A DNA stretch of 64,000 bases. It comes from Athripsodes cinereus (lineage: Eukaryota > Arthropoda > Insecta > Trichoptera > Leptoceridae). The translations under genes and the position numbers were made by a program. Each line of letters begins with the position of its first letter. The first letter of the stretch is position 1. Positions 13,267 to 24,320 of the stretch are shown here, piece by piece. Location of the stretch: positions 9,587,237 to 9,651,236 of the forward strand of contig OX388307.1 of NCBI GenBank assembly GCA_947579605.1. Direction: 5' to 3'. The notes under the pieces are model-generated. The model was not told the origin of the DNA and did not search any database. It worked only from the letters and a program-made list of their open reading frames with translations.

Positions 13267-14789
13267 TAGTTATACTCGTAGACAATTTAATAGTTCATCC
13301 AATATCGTTAATTTTATTCTACGCCATTGAAATAATTACTCATAATATTTACCTTCATCAAAAAGTAATTAATCGTACGTTATGGCAGTAGCATTTACTT
13401 TACAGTAAATAATGCTTATTTTTATGTTTCCTGTTATACTAAGTAGGTATAAAAATATGGATTACCATAAAATATAACGTATTTAAAATACCTTTTGGTA
13501 TTATGGGGTTACTAACGGTATCCGGGATTTTACACAATATAATAATCTCTTCGTATTATTCAGAGATATGCCTACTAATAAAAATATATATATCGACAAA
13601 TTTCAAAATTAGCTCGTTATTTCATATTATTGATATGACGCACCAATTTTCTCTGAATTCCTACTTATTATTTTAACTGATTTAGTAATAGTATTCTTAA
13701 AAAGAGAAAACATCCATTATGAGTAAGAACAACAAAATGTAGGTACCTACAGGTAATTCTTTTGCATATTGGTGTTGAGGTCAGTTTGTGCGAATAGTGT
13801 ATAATAAATATACACAAGTTGTCTTTATGTCTATATTATACCTACATCATATGATATTATTTTCTTGAAAGAAAGTTTCTAATATGATACATAATATGTG
13901 CAGACATTTCTATGATTGTATGTATATGTACCTACGTAGGTAGATATATGACGTAGATGCGGCTATCTGTGAGATGGTAGAAATTAACACAGGCAATCTC
14001 GAGTCTGTGACAATCGTCATTAGTCTTTTGTCAGCAATCACGTTGCAGAGTTATTTTCAGATATCCACACTTCTCGCTATCCAATGTCTATTATTACCTA
14101 TATTAAAATTACTATTTGGGTGGGTACTCTGTCTTATCTAAGCATCTACTACCGCACAACATGATGCAGCTATAAATAGACTTATTAAATCTTTTCATCT
14201 GACCACTAGGTATGCTATATTAAATTGAGATCTGTGTTCCCGACAGTCAATAATTTACTCACTTAAAAACAAAAGGCAGACACGTAGGGTGAATTGGATC
14301 TATTATAATCTGTTCATCTTTCATACGTATTAAAGATATGTACCAACTTTATTTTTATTTCCCTGATCAAAGGTGTGGATAATTCATATCGTTATTGTTA
14401 AAAAGTAAGCTCGTGATAAACTCGTCCACTATACCTAAAGCACTCGATCATCCTAATTTTTGTAATTATTGTATCACGCGAATAAGTTATGTATTTTCAG
14501 ACTAAATATTTTTATTAAAAGCTTATGTGGCGAATCTCATTGTACATTGCCGAAGTACAAACTAGTTTGGACTCTCCTAGAACTGTCCACTTATGTATTC
14601 GTACTATAGTACATATAAGATAGTATGAATAGTTATAAATCATTAGGACTGTATAGTACTGCAAATAGCTGAAGAGAACTTTGGACATAATCTTCAGTAA
14701 GAAACCAAAATCTAGCACTAGATCCATCAGAAGAACTGCCTAAATTTACACTTCCCAGGAAAATATAATGAACAATAAATATAGTATAA
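13267..14789. other. Intergenic stretch, nothing recognised
   Basis: AT-rich, with GTAGGTACCTAC-type motifs at 13740 and 13930. No supported gene or element end. Confidence 0.55.
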
Positions 14790-14992
14790 GATGTGGTGTA
14801 GGATGTACTGCTTCTAACTTATACAAATGGAGATGGATTTATTCACCATCGCGTACATGTGGGATTACAAAAACTATCGACCATCTGATAATTGAGTTCC
14901 CTGCATACGCATTCCAAGTAGAACTTTAGGACTTACACGCTCTTACGGACGACGCGATCCGGTGGCTGCGGAATTTAGAGGTCAAGTTGTGA
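14790..14992 (+). pseudogene. Non-LTR retrotransposon polyprotein C-terminus, broken
   Basis: The frame ending at the TGA at 14990-14992 reads YKWRWIYSPSRTCG, then TIDHLIIEFPAY and finally LHALTDDAIRWLRNLEVKL. A cysteine, then T-I-x-H-L-I-x-x-x-P, then DAIRWL is the usual close of many insect LINE reverse transcriptases. One in-frame TAG lies between the HLI block and the LHALT block, and nothing upstream is intact. The fragment has higher GC than its surroundings. It is a dead 5'-truncated insertion. Confidence 0.6.
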
Positions 14993-16025
14993 GCGACCAC
15001 GAGAAAAAAAGGACTGGTTAAGGAGAGTCGTAAAGAAATAATACGCTTTGTTAATTATGACTTAATCACAACACATGTAAGTATCATCACAAAGTCCTAA
15101 TATCAATATACAATAGATATACTGTTAATATATTTATAACAATAAAGTCATATGTGAAGATTTTTAATCATTAATACACATAATATATAATACTCAAACA
15201 ATAGATCCCCAAAATTAGATAATTCTAATAACTAGGTATTGATTTATTTACGTGTCAAATGTCAGGTATATTTTTTATATGTTGTGAATAAAAAATTCGC
15301 CGTAATATGTATGAATATAAAATATATATAAATATGATAAGATAAGAGAAAGGTTGATAATATATCATTAATTATTTGTGTTCATATTAAAGTAATTAAA
15401 TATCAATACGAAACTACCATGGTATTTTTTTTAAGTTTTGGAATAAACTCTCAGCAAATAAAACATGTTACAGTCATATTGTAGCATATTTTTCAATATC
15501 ATAATATAAATTGGTACAAAATAGCTAATACAGTTTTTGTATATTACCTACAAACTATAATTGTTATCATAATTTACTATTAAAAATATGTCAACAATTG
15601 TACTCTTCAGTTTTTTCACGTAATATACCTAGGTATTATTTAAAAGAAAAATAAGAAAACCGATATCTCTATATATCATCTCTATATAAATATTAATTCT
15701 TGCTGAATATGTTTCAGTTTATGAAAGCGCTTTAGAGAATTATAAACTTTATGACCTACTTACATGTAAAATTGAACGGGTTTATATTAACAGCTGATAA
15801 TGATTAATTAAGCCTGCGCTATTGCCAATAAATAACAATATTGCCTCTCTTAAAAAATGTATGTACAAAAATCATAAGAAGCAAAGTAAATATAGTAATA
15901 TAGTAACGTGGAGTCTAGAATAGATCTTCTATTTTTTATACGAGCTTTCGGATTTCCCGTAAATGGCAGGTGTCGCTTAAAACATCGACATGAGATTTCG
16001 TCACCCATTTTGACTTTTATGTTAA
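14993..16025. other. Intergenic stretch, nothing recognised
   Basis: AT-rich sequence, no supported features. Confidence 0.55.
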
Positions 16026-16625
16026 TTGTATAAATTCGCAAGGATTGCTTTTAACAAAAAATCCAAGATATTGGAAACCCCAAATATTGATTTAAGCGTA
16101 AGGAAGAACCTTACTAAAGCCTTTGAATGGAGCATTCTGCTTTATGGTTGTGAGACGTGGACCATCAGCAAGAGTGAAAGCGGACGGTTGGCGGCCTTTG
16201 AGATGTGGTGCTACAGACGCATGCTGAAGATCCATTGGTCGTAACACGTCGAAAACGAAGAAGTATTAACCAGGGTAGGCGAAAAAAGGCAACTTCTTAA
16301 GAGAATCAGCCAACAACGAGCTAACTGGATTGGCCACAACGTCAGGCACCCAGGACTACTCATCGCCATTGCGGAGGGTAAGACCGAGGGGACAAATGGC
16401 AAAGGCCGACCAAGAGATGCGTATATGGACCAACTGAAGAGGGACATGAACTGTGGCTCATACGTAGAGCTGAAAAGACTGGCTGAGAATAGGGAGGAAT
16501 GGAGAAGAAAGTCAAAACTCGTTGCAGACCAATCCAATGAATTGTAACTCATTATATATAGTTAATTGTATACAGTTGGTCTACTGGCTACCCTACTTAT
16601 GTGGAATGTCGTGATAATATTTTTG
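16026..16625 (+). pseudogene. RTE-type LINE reverse transcriptase C-terminus with 3' tail
   Basis: The frame reads VRKNLTKAFEWSILLYGCET, WTISKSESGRLAAFEMWCYR and RRMLKIHW, then after an in-frame TAA continues HVENEEVLTRVGEKRQLLKR, RANWIGH, a GKGRPRDAYMDQLKRDM block and REEWRR. This is the post-palm domain of RTE/endonuclease-reverse-transcriptase LINEs. The single premature stop, near 16241, breaks it. After the frame the sequence ends with GGTCTACTGGCTACCCTACT and GTCGTGATAATA, the terminus shared with the SINE-like repeat. The element is 5'-truncated at about 16026. Confidence 0.75.
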
Positions 16626-16995
16626 CTAGGCATGTGAAGATGCTTACACTAGTGGGTTCGTAGAATAAGAATAATATAAATAAATAATTTAAAGAACACC
16701 TGAATTTATGCAATCATCATCTCACGTTTCACACGAAATGAACTTTTTGAAAAGCTCCGTTTTATTCCACTATTCTCGTTATATCAATAATCGGCATTTG
16801 TAGTTTACGAAAATTATAATATGTAGTTTTTACTTGAATTGTAATTTCAACTGTAATTTAATATCGTACTACTTATGTACTTATTACTACTTGGTTAATA
16901 TTTTTGTTAAATTGCGTTGATTTAATTTATTTTAATATGATTTCATAATTTTAAATGCCAGATTTTCATTTCAGAACTTGATGACAAGTAAAAAT

Positions 16996-17486
16996 TATGC
17001 TATACTATACCCTCACGCCGTGTCCCAGGTGGGGTAGGTAGAGAGAACGGAACGCCATGTTGATCTATCCTTACATACTTCTTTCGCTTCCTCTACATTC
17101 ATCCAGTTTCTCATACATGCACGCCGATTCCTCTTACTTAACACGCGACCGTCCTTGAGAATTTTATCCACGTGGTCAAGTCAAGTAACGTAGTTCTTGA
17201 ACGTCCGCGCATTCTCACATTCTCTTTCAGATAAATACGCCCTCTATGTCATTCTTACATCATCCATTCGCTCCACATGTCAAAACCATCGCAACTTATT
17301 TATACGCATTCTATCAACAATACTCTTCTCATATCCACTCATTCTCTTGATATCCTTATTCTTTACTCTATCACGCAGTGTTTTACCTACCATTCTTCTC
17401 AGTGATCGCATCTCCACAGATTATTCCACTCTCGTCCTTCTTCAGCCACATCCAAGTTTCGCTTGCATGCATAAGTGTCGGTACAA
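16996..17486 (-). pseudogene. RTE-type LINE C-terminus, second subfamily, antisense
   Basis: On the minus strand the reading is VEMRSLRRMVGKTLRDRVKN, KSIVDRMRINKLRWF, a TGA where glycine is expected, HVERMDDVRM, then after frame breaks RNWMNVEEAKEVCKDRSTWR and SVLSTYPTWDTA before the stop. R-W-F-x-H-V-E-R-M and the closing C-K-D-R-x-x-W-R block are a familiar LINE signature in arthropods. The copy is truncated at its 5' end (near 17486) and disabled. Its 3' end converges on the + strand fragment ending at 16625. The open + strand frame at 17197-17493 is its shadow. Confidence 0.7.
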
Positions 17487-17609
17487 GTTATAAGTAAAAA
17501 TTGATATTCCCTATTTAATTTATATTTCAAGAAACATACTTATCTAATTTTTATTAATGTAAATGTGTGCTCGCACGATACATGCATAGAATAAAAATGT
17601 TTTACTATC

Positions 17610-17735
17610 TACATACTAATTTGAGATGTAAAGTGTCTTTATTTTTGTTGGCACGGAGGAACAACTTGTATGTTTATTACATACGACTGGTCTGCCGAGT
17701 TCCCAAAAAGTGGGATATGCCGTGATAGTAAAGAT
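17610..17735 (+). repeat. Partial SINE-like repeat (3' half)
   Basis: Blocks in order: GTGTCTTTATTTTTGTTGGC, CACGGAGGAACAACTTG, ATGTTTATTACATACGACTG, GTCTGCCGAGTTCCC, GTGGGATATGCCGTGATAGT. These match the copy at 9054-9305. Confidence 0.6.
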
Positions 17736-17865
17736 AAATGAATGGATCGATTCCGTTTTTGATTTTCATAAAATGAAAATGGTCACCCGTCTTCTCATTT
17801 GTATAATTATAATATTAGCATTCTATCGGATATTTTTTGTTTATGTCACATCTTGAATATATAAT

Positions 17866-18010
17866 TTTATTTATTTATTTTATTCTTCACTGTACATTGT
17901 TTACAATAATACAAATTAACATAGAAAATATCATTCATACAATTCAATGTACAGAGGGCGAGTTTATCGCTAAAATGCGATGTCTTCCAACTAACCCGGT
18001 CATTAAAATC
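17866..18010 (-). repeat. CR1-like LINE 3' tail, antisense
   Basis: On the minus strand: TTAGTTGGAAGACATCGCAT, TTTAGCGATAAACTCGCCCT, CTGTACATTGAATTGTATGA and then a run of AAATA units. ATCGC and GCGAT can form a small hairpin ahead of the conserved ACTCGCC. It is nearly identical to 20030-20175 in the opposite orientation. An A-rich stretch (18010-18120) adjoins its 5' side. Overlapping frames on both strands are chance. Confidence 0.65.
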
Positions 18011-18120
18011 AAAAAACAAAACAACAAAAAAAACAGACATAAATATACAAACATCCACATACATATCTACAGTAATAATATAAATAAAAAAACAAAAATA
18101 CAATATAAATAAAAAAAAAA

Positions 18121-19096
18121 TGAAAAAGACACATGCAGGCATTTATGGACACATAATAAAAAAGTAAGACTTATATTGCAGCGTGCACATGCATAGGGGA
18201 AAGGGTTTTAGGAGTCAGATGCTAAATTCAATGAAAGGAAGTGAGTTTTGACAAGTGATCAAGTGATTTGTGATATTTGTGCATTTTACTCAATGCCTTC
18301 CACTCTTTTCTGTGGTTTTGTCGAGTGTCTTATATAAAAAAAAAACTATTTTAGACTTGTAGTTTATGTTAATTGGAAGTTCTTCGGTGAACGGAATTTC
18401 AAAATAATAGGAAGATAAATCGATTTACTCGTATTTAAGGCATCGACGATTCAGATATCCGATGATATTTTAGGATACCAAGTTTGCAAAAGTTTATTTA
18501 TTTAATTTAATTCGTGAATTTAAATGAATTTTGTATAGTAGGTACAATCTCTACTATTAAACATGTTTTTCTCGATACAAAGTAAAATCTCTTAGAAAGC
18601 GTAGAAGCGTGATGATATTATCAGTTTGTATAGAAGTCAAAATTTAGTACTTTGTCTTAAGCCCAACGTCACTGTGTTCTAATCTCCTATCCAAAAATAC
18701 GACACTTTTCTCTTATTTAGTTTTGTGTTTCGTATGTCTATTTTCACATACCTACCATTGTATTCAATTTAGATTTGTTTATTCAATTTAATCAATTATA
18801 AACAATACCTCAAAACAGCAACTAAGGTTGCTGGTGTCAGAGGCGTGCAGTATTACAAATCTGGTAAAACAATTCATAAATTTAAATTATTTGATATTAT
18901 AGTAAAATATAAGACACCAGAGCAAAAAATCACAGAACAGCAACACTATTAAACTACACTTTCCGATCTTCTTTACCAAATCATCTGTCGACTGAAAAAA
19001 AATGTAGTAAGTCTCAAAAGAGATTGAGTTTGATCAAGTAACTATGTAGCATGTAGGTACATAGTAGGATAATTATAGTTGTAGGTACATTTAAAT
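18121..19096. other. Intergenic stretch, nothing recognised
   Basis: No supported gene, repeat end or RNA. Confidence 0.5.
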
Positions 19097-19172
19097 CAGT
19101 GATTCCCAAAGTGGTCCACGGGAGACTCGACGGGGGTCTACAATAGGGTGACTAAAAAATGGGGGTTCACAA

Positions 19173-19328
19173 CAGTGGCGGATTCGGAAAAAAACTCAAG
19201 GGGGGGCAAAAGATATTTTGAGCTACCTTTACTTTTATCGTAATAAAAAAAATATCAAGTCACATATACAAAGTCACGTCAATAGGCCCCTCAAGGGGGG
19301 GGGCGTCCCCCACCTGTATACGCCACTG
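19173..19328. mobile_element. Small hAT MITE (156 bp)
   Basis: The ends are CAGTGGCGGATTC and, reverse-complemented, CAGTGGCGTATACAGG, a well-known hAT-type terminus. The flanks GTTCACAA and GTTCACGA agree at 7 of 8 positions. It interrupts the left arm of the larger hAT-like element. The interior has G-rich runs (AAGGGGGGG) near both ends. Confidence 0.75.
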
Positions 19329-20029
19329 GTTCACGAGTCGTAACTGGGGGTCCACGATCCATAGTTAAAGTATCGGATATTCGGTAAAAGCACCAGATAT
19401 TGACATACTTACCATTTTTAATATTCGACAACGGGGGGGGGGGGTAGATAATTAAACGCGTAATATTTTTAAAGTAAACAATAATCGGTACAAATACCCG
19501 TTACATTGTATAAAACGTCGGTCTAACTTGTAAACCACGTAAATCCCGATTTGGCCAAAAGTGATTTTTGATACCAATCAAATGTACAGTTTATTCCTCA
19601 CCACTGTGTGAAACTTTTATTTTCAAATTATTGAAATTGTTTCAAAAACTGGTCATCAAAAAACACGCAAATCCAGTCCATAGAACAATATAATTTGCAA
19701 ACCTCTCAAATCCCAATTTCGCGCCTTTTGTACGACAGATATTGGTTGAGTGTTGCCGCCTGGTATAAATTTCTTTGCATTGTGATTCGACCATATTCAG
19801 AAGTTTCGGTGTTGTTTTTTTTAGAGAGAGTTGAATGAGAATAATCAGTATTTTGAAAAAAAAAATACCAGGAAATAAGAGATTAATTAAAAATAGATGC
19901 AAATATCAATTAACAAAGAAAGGAACTTTGAAATTTGCAACGTTAGATGACGATGAGCGGAGAAGTTTGCTGATTTTTGGTCAACTAACTGGGGCCAAAA
20001 GAAGACTTTTATAAACATGATGGTTAAGT

Positions 20030-20175
20030 CAGTAAAATCGGGTTAGTTGGAAGACATCGCATTTTAGTGATAAACTCGCCCTCTGTACATTGAATTGTAT
20101 AAATGATATTTTCTATGTTAATTTGTATTATTGTAAACAATGTATAGTGAAGAATAAAATAAATAAATAAATAAA
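20030..20175 (+). repeat. CR1-like LINE 3' tail
   Basis: GGGTTAGTTGGAAGACATCG, the ATCGC...GCGAT pairing, ACTCGCCCTCTGTACATTG, GTAAACAATGTATAGTGAAG and a final AATAAATAAAT run. It is inserted in the hAT-like element. The minus-strand open frame here is a shadow. Confidence 0.65.
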
Positions 20176-21059
20176 ACAGATAGTATTCGCAAGAGAATTC
20201 ACATAGATATAATATTATGTGCATTTTTTAATTATCTTCCTAAAAATTAAGACAACATTATATTATGTAGTGTGCAAAATAATGTATTGAACACACTCGG
20301 AATAGGGGAATGATCGGTCAAAAATCGGAAAGATAATTTTAGGAATTTTGAAGTTTCCAAAATTTCTCAACATTAATTTGTGGAGAAAAATTATTAACTT
20401 ATGAATGTTATTAATCAATTGTTTTCACTGTAATTCCATTATGTAGAGCTACTTTATCAGAACCTTATCTCTTTCCTGAATGGCGTTCTAAGTCACATTA
20501 AGGTATTATTTTTTAATAAAAAAAATGGTTCAGCTATTTCAATTTAAGTTTTACAAAGTCTTGAGAAAAGGAAAACATATCTTTTTTCAAACTAAAAAAG
20601 GACAAATGTTAGACATGTGTCCATATTTGCGAGCAGTGTTATTATTTCGAGATTCAGCTCAAAATTAAATTTCTCAAACCTATACCTACTACAAAGGCAA
20701 TTATTTTTGTTTTGACGATTTGACCATTTCACAAAATATGGTTTTCCAGGGACATAAATGTGCCAGCAGAATTTATGAATATGTGCAAGTTTGAATGTAA
20801 AAATTTGAGACGTCCAGTGTAGAATTTTTGAGTTTTGACAAATTTTAAATAATCGACAGTGCTCATTTCTCGAAAACTTTATACCTGGGGAGAAAAGTTG
20901 AGGATTCAGTAATTTGAATGGTATAATAAAATACAAATTATGATTCCAGATACCTGAGCAATTCTACCACAAATGTTGTATCATAGCCTCATTAATGTCA
21001 GAGAAAGTATGACGAGTTGAAAAGGATATTACCGAAGGATTTTTGAACTTACTATAACA

Positions 21060-21260
21060 ATTTATCACATTAAAATAGATTATAGGCTGGTAGGACGTTC
21101 ATGTGTTGAGCACATTGAACAGGAGAGCATGCATGAGGAATTGTATGACAGTGACGGAAGCGAAATATGTATGCAAGGATAGAAGGAAGTGGCGTTCGAT
21201 CCTTTCTGCCTACCCCGCGAGGGAAGCGGCGTGATGGTATGCATGTATGTATATATATAA
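21060..21260 (+). repeat. RTE-type LINE 3' end
   Basis: A short frame reads RRACMRNCMTVTEAKYVCKD then RRKWRSILSAYPAREAA and a stop, closely paralleling the minus-strand fragment at 16996-17486. It ends in TACCCCGCGAGGGAAGCGGC, GTGATGGTATG and a short ATGT/TATA run. Only the last ~50 codons are present. Confidence 0.65.
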
Positions 21261-21787
21261 AAAAATAATATTTGTCATCTTAAAATTATAAATTAAGTTC
21301 TTGTTTCACTTTGATGTTCTTGTTTTCCCATACTAATACTCTTTGTATAACTAATAAATCCCGTTCCAGTACTAGAGAGTTAAGAGTGAAAAACTCTTAA
21401 ATCCAAATTATTGAAAAAAAAGTATGGACGCATTTATATTTTTGATTATTTTTAATACAAATCATACGCAATGGAAAATAATTATTAAATGTAATTGTTA
21501 AAATTTTAAAATTCCTCCCCATTTTAATAATTAATAGTTTTAACCTTCTCCTGTAAAAAATGTAAATTTGAATATATGTATGAGGTTTACAAGTTAGACC
21601 GACGAAAAAGGTTCTGTGAGAAAATATTCCGTAAGAAAACCGAGGAATTTTTTAAATATTTTTAAATTCCTATACCATTTCGTAAATTTAGCGACGGGGG
21701 TGGGTAGAAATACAGGGAATCCACCGGAACCAGCAAATTTTTGAAAATGGTATATGAGAAAATAGTTTGGGAACCTCTGATTTATAT

Positions 21788-22891
21788 ACTCGTATATACA
21801 ATCATATCAGTACAAAGTGTTGTGTTAAGTGTAGTTAGTCGATAAGATATTTGTATACTGTTATACGCGTATTAACTGTTTGGATATGCGAGGCAGGCAG
21901 GTAGATACCTAATAGTTTGGAATATCACTCACCAGGCTATATGCGATATAGATTTAATTGAAAGTTTTCGATACCGCAATGCGTTTTCTGTACAATTGGT
22001 TTGAATTTCGTTAAATGTCATTGGCACAGTATAAAGTAGAGTACACAGAGTATTATTTGGAATTTATTTAAACACTAATAGATTTTCGTTTAATCATAAG
22101 GATATATTGAAATTACGAGTACAGTAGAACTATCCTCTTCGTTATACAATCCCATGTTACAATATTGTACCTACTTGCATACCTACATCTACACCCGTCT
22201 CCCTTTCCCTCATGTAGACATACTATGTAGGTACGCTAAATGTATTGTCTGTCTAAAAAACATTGTAGAAGTACTTACGTGCGGATATTGTATAAATACT
22301 ATACCTATAATAGACTCGTCGTAGCTTGTAGCACAAAAGTCGTAGTCGCTTAAGAATATCGTTTACAGACAGATATATAACATTGTACATAGATGATTAT
22401 ATATGTACATAAATAATCAGCCATATATGTACCTACTTATTCCACATAGTCAATACGCGTGGCTCACATGTCGGTGTGAGGATTAGAACCAGGAGGCCGT
22501 GATATATACACTCATATTTAATTGTGAATGCCTACCTATATTATTTTCATTTGTATCAACATCATTAACCATACGCTAAGTTAACATAAAATATTTTATG
22601 CGTCTACTATTATTGCATTTTTTAAACATTTGTTTTAAACAGTCTGAATTTCGGTACAGTCTGAATTGCTGATAATTTACTTTCAATCTTATCAATCCTA
22701 ATAATTATTATTTCTGTTATGATTAATTCATAAATATATACATATTTTATACGTTAATATATCTTTTTGATATGAAAACTTGATAAAGGTACCTACCTAC
22801 CTGCTAGGTACTTGTTGAAAATCCTGAATCTATGAACGTATTCAACACTTACATGATATTATTTTATATTATAGGTATATGTGATAGTAAC
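21788..22891. other. Intergenic stretch, nothing recognised
   Basis: AT-rich sequence without supported features. Confidence 0.5.
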
Positions 22892-23017
22892 ATGACAAAA
22901 ACGCGTGACTGTTGTGGTGGCGCTATTAAATGGAATGTAGTTTTCAGTATTATCGTATTGGTCACATCTTTATTAGTATTACTTTACCATGTAGGCAGGG
23001 GTCATTTTGCACGCTAG
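22892..23017 (+). CDS. Possible small membrane peptide or terminal exon, unidentified
   Basis: I do not recognise this product. The frame from the ATG at 22892 to the TAG at 23015 encodes 41 residues: a short polar head with two adjacent cysteines (MTKTRDCCGGAIKW), one hydrophobic segment rich in V, I and L (about residues 15-33), and a short basic tail (GRGHFAR). Codon use and GC are less AT-biased than the flanks. TATTATAG at about 22866-22873 could act as a splice acceptor, so this might be the last exon of a gene whose other exons I cannot find. A chance frame is the main alternative. Confidence 0.2.
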   Translation: MTKTRDCCGGAIKWNVVFSIIVLVTSLLVLLYHVGRGHFAR

Positions 23018-23401
23018 TCGTCGCGACTATCGGAATAATGATTTAATGGCTAGCTGGTATCTATAGGTGATTTAATGGTGTAAAATTAACTGATAGAGTG
23101 ACGATGTAGTTGTCATGCTAATGAAGAGGTCGAAGTTTCGAAACAAGGTGCTCATTGTGTAGTATCATCCCTGTTAGTGTTGTAGAAAAAGCTTATAATA
23201 AATTTTAATGTATTATAGAACATTTATCATTGTTGAAATTTTAAATTGCTGCATCCCACCCATGTTGTATAGATACAGAGTCTAGAGTAAACTTTTTTTA
23301 AATTTGATTTTTATCATTTTCGAATTCAAAAGTACTAAAGAAATATATCAACCGATTTTTTGTTACCTTACAACACACAACGCGTACATCCAAATAATAT
23401 G

Positions 23402-23470
23402 AAAGTAAGTATGTATCTATACATACTTACTTTTACGTTTGCAGTTGCTTTTCCAGCAACTGCAAACGTA
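23402..23470. repeat. Two adjacent perfect 15-bp hairpins
   Basis: Arms 23402-23416 and 23419-23433 pair perfectly around a 2-base loop. Immediately after, arms 23434-23448 and 23456-23470 pair perfectly around a 7-base loop (TTTTCCA). The first begins AAAGTAAGTATG and the second TACGTTTGCAG. No target duplication is obvious, so element identity is unknown. Confidence 0.7.
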
Positions 23471-24049
23471 AGTAGATTCTACAAAAATCAATACAACTAA
23501 ACTTAACTTTTTCTTAATTTACTGTAATATGGAAATACTTAATATAGAAAAATTTGTGTAAGTTATTCTTAAAAATATATATCCTTTACTTTCTGTAACT
23601 AAATTGATGTACCTACAAGAGGACAAATATAGATCTTTCGATAAACGATAATACTGAAAAATAATTATTAAATAGACCCGTAGAAAGTACAGGTTTCTAC
23701 TAATGCAAGTAGCCACGTACCTATGTAAAAATTACAAGAAAAACATTAATACCTTCTAATTATTAGAAATTTAGCTTTATAATTAGGTAAAGTATCGTAG
23801 TTTGTGATCGTTTTTCTATATTGCACGTAAAGGCGCCGACGCGCCTGCACGCCAGCAACCAATGCCTACAGCCTACTGTTATACGTAGTATAATAGTTTG
23901 GTATTGCTTTGCTATACATGCTAAATACTTTTTTACGAGAAATTATAGTTGTAACTACTTCGTGGAGTCAGTATAGCGAGAAGAATAAAATGCAATGCTG
24001 CAAAAATCTCTGTCTGTATTGAGTATTTGTTTGTGATGTTAAAAATTTT
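23471..24049. other. Intergenic stretch, nothing recognised
   Basis: No supported features. Confidence 0.5.
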
Positions 24050-24320
24050 ATAATTCCTATATATTTTAATAATCTTATGTTGAATTTCCCAATTTTGATG
24101 ATTTATTGCAAGTTCTGTCTTTTATCAATTAATTTTTAAAAAGTTTTATTGAATGGTTTATATGTATTATATTTAGCATACTTTTTTTTATTGTGTATTG
24201 TCCTTTTTTCATGATTATTCCTTGTCGTTTATCTAAATGTACTGTCTGTCATGCAATTTCTACAATTTTATTTTATACATGTAAAAGACTCACGCCGTAT
24301 ATTGTAAAAACTAAAAAAAA
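24050..24320 (+). repeat. Decayed 3' UTR of the CR1/Jockey-like LINE
   Basis: T-rich sequence ending TACATGTAAAAGACTCACGC then CGTATATTGTAAA parallels the 3' UTR of the LINE at 37667-41391, which ends ACATGTAAAAGGCTTGCGCC then GTATGTGAATAAAT. No coding part remains. Confidence 0.45.

Larger units (their letters stand above)
19097..21779. mobile_element. Degenerate hAT-like element with nested insertions
   Basis: The left end reads CAGTGATTCCCAAAG and the right end, reverse-complemented, reads CAGAGGTTCCCAAACT, a typical hAT terminus. The flanks ATTTAAAT (19089-19096) and ATTTATAT (21780-21787) agree at 7 of 8 positions, as expected for an old 8-bp target duplication. A perfect 21-bp inverted repeat (19516-19536 with 21584-21604) lies inside. 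Nested within are a small hAT MITE, a CR1-like tail and an RTE end. Frames at 19642-19902 and 20592-20936 on the minus strand are open but I do not recognise them as transposase. Confidence 0.6.

Noticed and set aside
20592..20936. Minus-strand open frame of 114 codons in the hAT-like element
   Set aside because: I looked for transposase motifs and found none; it may be chance in AT-rich DNA.
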